Shown here one piece after another: positions 15,724 to 16,704 of a stretch of DNA of 16,704 bases. The stretch covers positions 1 through 16,704 of the forward strand of contig PBLR01000035.1 of the NCBI GenBank assembly GCA_002722385.1, given 5' to 3'. This DNA comes from SAR116 cluster bacterium. Its GTDB lineage: Bacteria > Pseudomonadota > Alphaproteobacteria > Puniceispirillales > Puniceispirillaceae. The notes below the pieces were generated by a model that was given only the letters and a program-made list of their open reading frames with translations, made no database searches and was not told the origin of the DNA. Made by a program: the position numbers and the translations under genes. Within the stretch, counting starts at the first letter, position 1. The number at the start of each line of letters is the position of its first letter.

Positions 15724-16182
15724 TCAGCGCTTCTCGTTTATGGTCACAGCGATGGCCTTGACCATCTCAGCTATGCGTTTGCGCACCTTCGGCTTTTCAA
15801 TTGAATAATAGGTGCGGACCAGTTCAAGTGTTTCGCGGCGCGCCATCGGATCACGCGCATTTTCATCATCCAGTTTGGCCGCTTCGCCCTTGCTGACCCG
15901 GCGCGGCGACGACCGCATCGTATCATCTGTCATGTCATCAAAGAAATAGCTGATCTGAACATCCAGAATCTGGCTGATATCCCATAAGCGAGACGCGCTG
16001 ATCCGGTTCGCCCCGCGTTCATATTTCTGTACCTGCTGAAAGGTGATGTTCAAAGAAGCGCCCAGCTGTTCCTGAGACATGCCAAGCAAGGTGCGGCGCA
16101 AGCGGACCCGTTTACCAACATGCATATCCACAGCATTATTGTTGGTCACCCTGAAATTCTTGTCCATTTTTGCCTCTGCCAT
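15724..16182 (-). CDS. XRE-family transcriptional regulator (PraR/SinR-like)
   Basis: 152-aa DNA-binding regulator. An HTH_3 domain spans about residues 20-80 of the ATG start (VGKRVRLRRTLLGMSQEQL, ITFQQVQKYERGANRISASRL, and DISQILDVQISYFF). This opening resembles rhizobial PraR and other alphaproteobacterial SinR-like repressors. The C-terminal half (about 85-152) is charged, ending in a helix containing KVRKRIAEMVKAIAV. I chose the ATG at 16182 because AGGGGG lies 7 nt before it; a TTG at 16200 would add six residues but has a poor context, and the ATG at 16167 is also possible. The gene is 34 nt ahead of xseB on the same strand and may be cotranscribed with the isoprenoid block. An inverted repeat upstream suggests autoregulation. 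The target genes are unknown. Confidence 0.88.
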   Translation of the reverse strand: MAEAKMDKNFRVTNNNAVDMHVGKRVRLRRTLLGMSQEQLGASLNITFQQVQKYERGANRISASRLWDISQILDVQISYFFDDMTDDTMRSSPRRVSKGEAAKLDDENARDPMARRETLELVRTYYSIEKPKVRKRIAEMVKAIAVTINEKR

Positions 16183-16218
16183 CTGTTTTCCCCCTGCCAA
16201 ACCTCACATGACAATATC

Positions 16219-16263
16219 ATAATACTAAAGGTTGCATAACCCATCAGAAACTGTTGTGCAACC
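16219..16263 (-). promoter_or_regulatory. XRE-gene promoter with 11-bp inverted repeat
   Basis: GGTTGCATAAC (16230-16240) and GTTGTGCAACC (16253-16263) are inverted arms matching at 10 of 11 positions with a 12-nt spacer. On the minus strand TATTAT (16224-16219) is a good -10 box, about 35-40 nt before the ATG at 16182. The arms then fall over the -35 region, as expected of an autorepressor operator. The -35 itself is poorly matched. A hairpin role for transcripts ending after the upstream peptidase gene is possible too. Confidence 0.5.
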
Positions 16264-16338
16264 ATTTTTAAGTTTTTGCTGAATAATAGGAGAAGCTGGG
16301 CTGTAAAAGCATCTTTAAGATTTTGAGCTTTGGTCTTA

Positions 16339-16366
16339 TTCAGCGAAAATTCAGCTTTCCTTCAGC
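16339..16366 (-). repeat. Three TTCAGC repeats at 11-nt spacing
   Basis: TTCAGC occurs at 16339, 16350 and 16361, exactly 11 nt apart (about one helical turn). The intervening bases, GAAAA and TTTCC, are unrelated. The array ends 2 nt before the peptidase stop codon. TTATTCAGC (16336-16344) also pairs perfectly with GCTGAATAA (16278-16286), 49 nt away. This could be a regulator-binding array or part of a 3' end structure. Confidence 0.35.
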
Positions 16367-16368
16367 TG

Positions 16369-16704
16369 TTACAGCTGTTGGGCAACCTCATCAAGCCCGC
16401 GCATCAGGCGCCCGACAATCCCCGATTCGAAGGCAGAATGCCCGGCATCGTCAACCATACGTAACTGCGCCTGCCTGCCCCAGGCCTCAACCAGCCTGTA
16501 GGCGGTGAAAGGCGGGCAAATCACATCATGGCGCCCCTGTACCACAATCGCCGGCAGATGATTCAGCCTGTTAAGATTGTCCATGATATGATTTTCGGGA
16601 AGAAAACAGTCATGGGTGAAATAATGCGCTTCAAGTAACGCCAGGCTGAGGGCGCTGTCACCCGCATCACGAGAGACAGCAGCAAGCGTGGCACATGAAT
16701 TTTC
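16369..16704 (-). CDS. pip: Proline iminopeptidase (5' truncated, C-terminal part)
   Basis: C-terminal 111 residues of an alpha/beta-hydrolase prolyl aminopeptidase, which releases N-terminal proline from peptides in the cytoplasm. The frame is open to the window edge, so the N-terminal two thirds, with the nucleophilic Ser, lie outside. Visible family features are LALLEAHYFTHDCFLPENHIMDN, then the catalytic Asp region VVQGRHDVICPP, AYRLVEAW, and the catalytic His in DDAGHSAFE, all in the expected spacing. The chain ends at a TAA at 16369. The gene lies upstream of the XRE regulator on the same strand, but 186 nt of repeat-rich DNA separates them, so they need not share a transcript. Confidence 0.92.
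   Translation of the reverse strand, partial: ENSCATLAAVSRDAGDSALSLALLEAHYFTHDCFLPENHIMDNLNRLNHLPAIVVQGRHDVICPPFTAYRLVEAWGRQAQLRMVDDAGHSAFESGIVGRLMRGLDEVAQQL

Noticed and set aside
16183..16200. In-frame TTG start extending the XRE regulator by six residues
   Set aside because: These bases contain the AGGGGG ribosome binding site for the ATG at 16182, which is the better start.
1..16704. Mobile elements, CRISPR arrays, tRNA or rRNA genes
   Set aside because: No transposase, integrase, long terminal repeats, regularly spaced 25-40 nt repeats or RNA-gene sequences were seen; gaps are all under about 210 nt and coding regions are housekeeping or catabolic.

Overview
The window is ordinary bacterial chromosome, tightly packed with genes and with no sign of mobile DNA. 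The gene set points to an alphaproteobacterium: a soxDAG sarcosine oxidase cluster, a non-pyrrolysine MttB-family methyltransferase beside a dimethylglycine dehydrogenase-like flavoprotein, an xseB-ispA-dxs-tlyA block, and a PraR/SinR-like XRE regulator. The moderate GC content and the methylated-amine gene set would suit a marine lineage such as SAR116 or a roseobacter relative. That placement is inference; there is no rRNA or other marker here.

Layout. (1) 1-3963, plus strand: the end of soxD, then soxA and soxG, overlapping one another. These are three of the four subunits of heterotetrameric sarcosine oxidase; soxB should lie just left of the window. (2) 4006-8030, minus strand, convergent with sox: a two-gene operon of a GcvT-type FAD oxidoreductase (dimethylglycine/sarcosine dehydrogenase family) followed by an MttB-family methyltransferase. 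(3) 8208-8810, minus strand: pdxH. It is divergent from a small secreted glycine-zipper protein (8997-9551, plus) that ends in a strong intrinsic terminator. (4) 9761-11693, plus strand: fabI and aroC, separated by 4 nt. (5) 11690-16182, minus strand: XRE regulator, xseB, ispA, dxs and tlyA in transcription order. tlyA converges on aroC so closely that the two stop codons share one CTAG. (6) 16369-16704, minus strand: the C-terminal third of a proline iminopeptidase.

How the genes work together. The left 8 kb looks like a catabolic module for N-methylated glycines. The MttB-like enzyme would demethylate a quaternary amine such as glycine betaine, the flavoprotein would oxidise dimethylglycine or sarcosine, and sarcosine oxidase would make glycine. 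The flavoprotein and SoxA both carry GcvT-type folate-binding modules that could capture the formaldehyde-level carbon on tetrahydrofolate. The right 8 kb is housekeeping: PLP synthesis, fatty acid elongation, chorismate, isoprenoid precursors (dxs, ispA), exonuclease VII and rRNA 2'-O-methylation.

No stretch exceeds about 210 nt without a gene. The most notable non-coding signals are the inverted and phased repeats upstream of the XRE regulator, three successive dyads upstream of fabI, and an odd-length palindrome upstream of pdxH. I found no tRNA, rRNA, CRISPR array or insertion sequence, and nothing that clearly amounts to an undescribed system.
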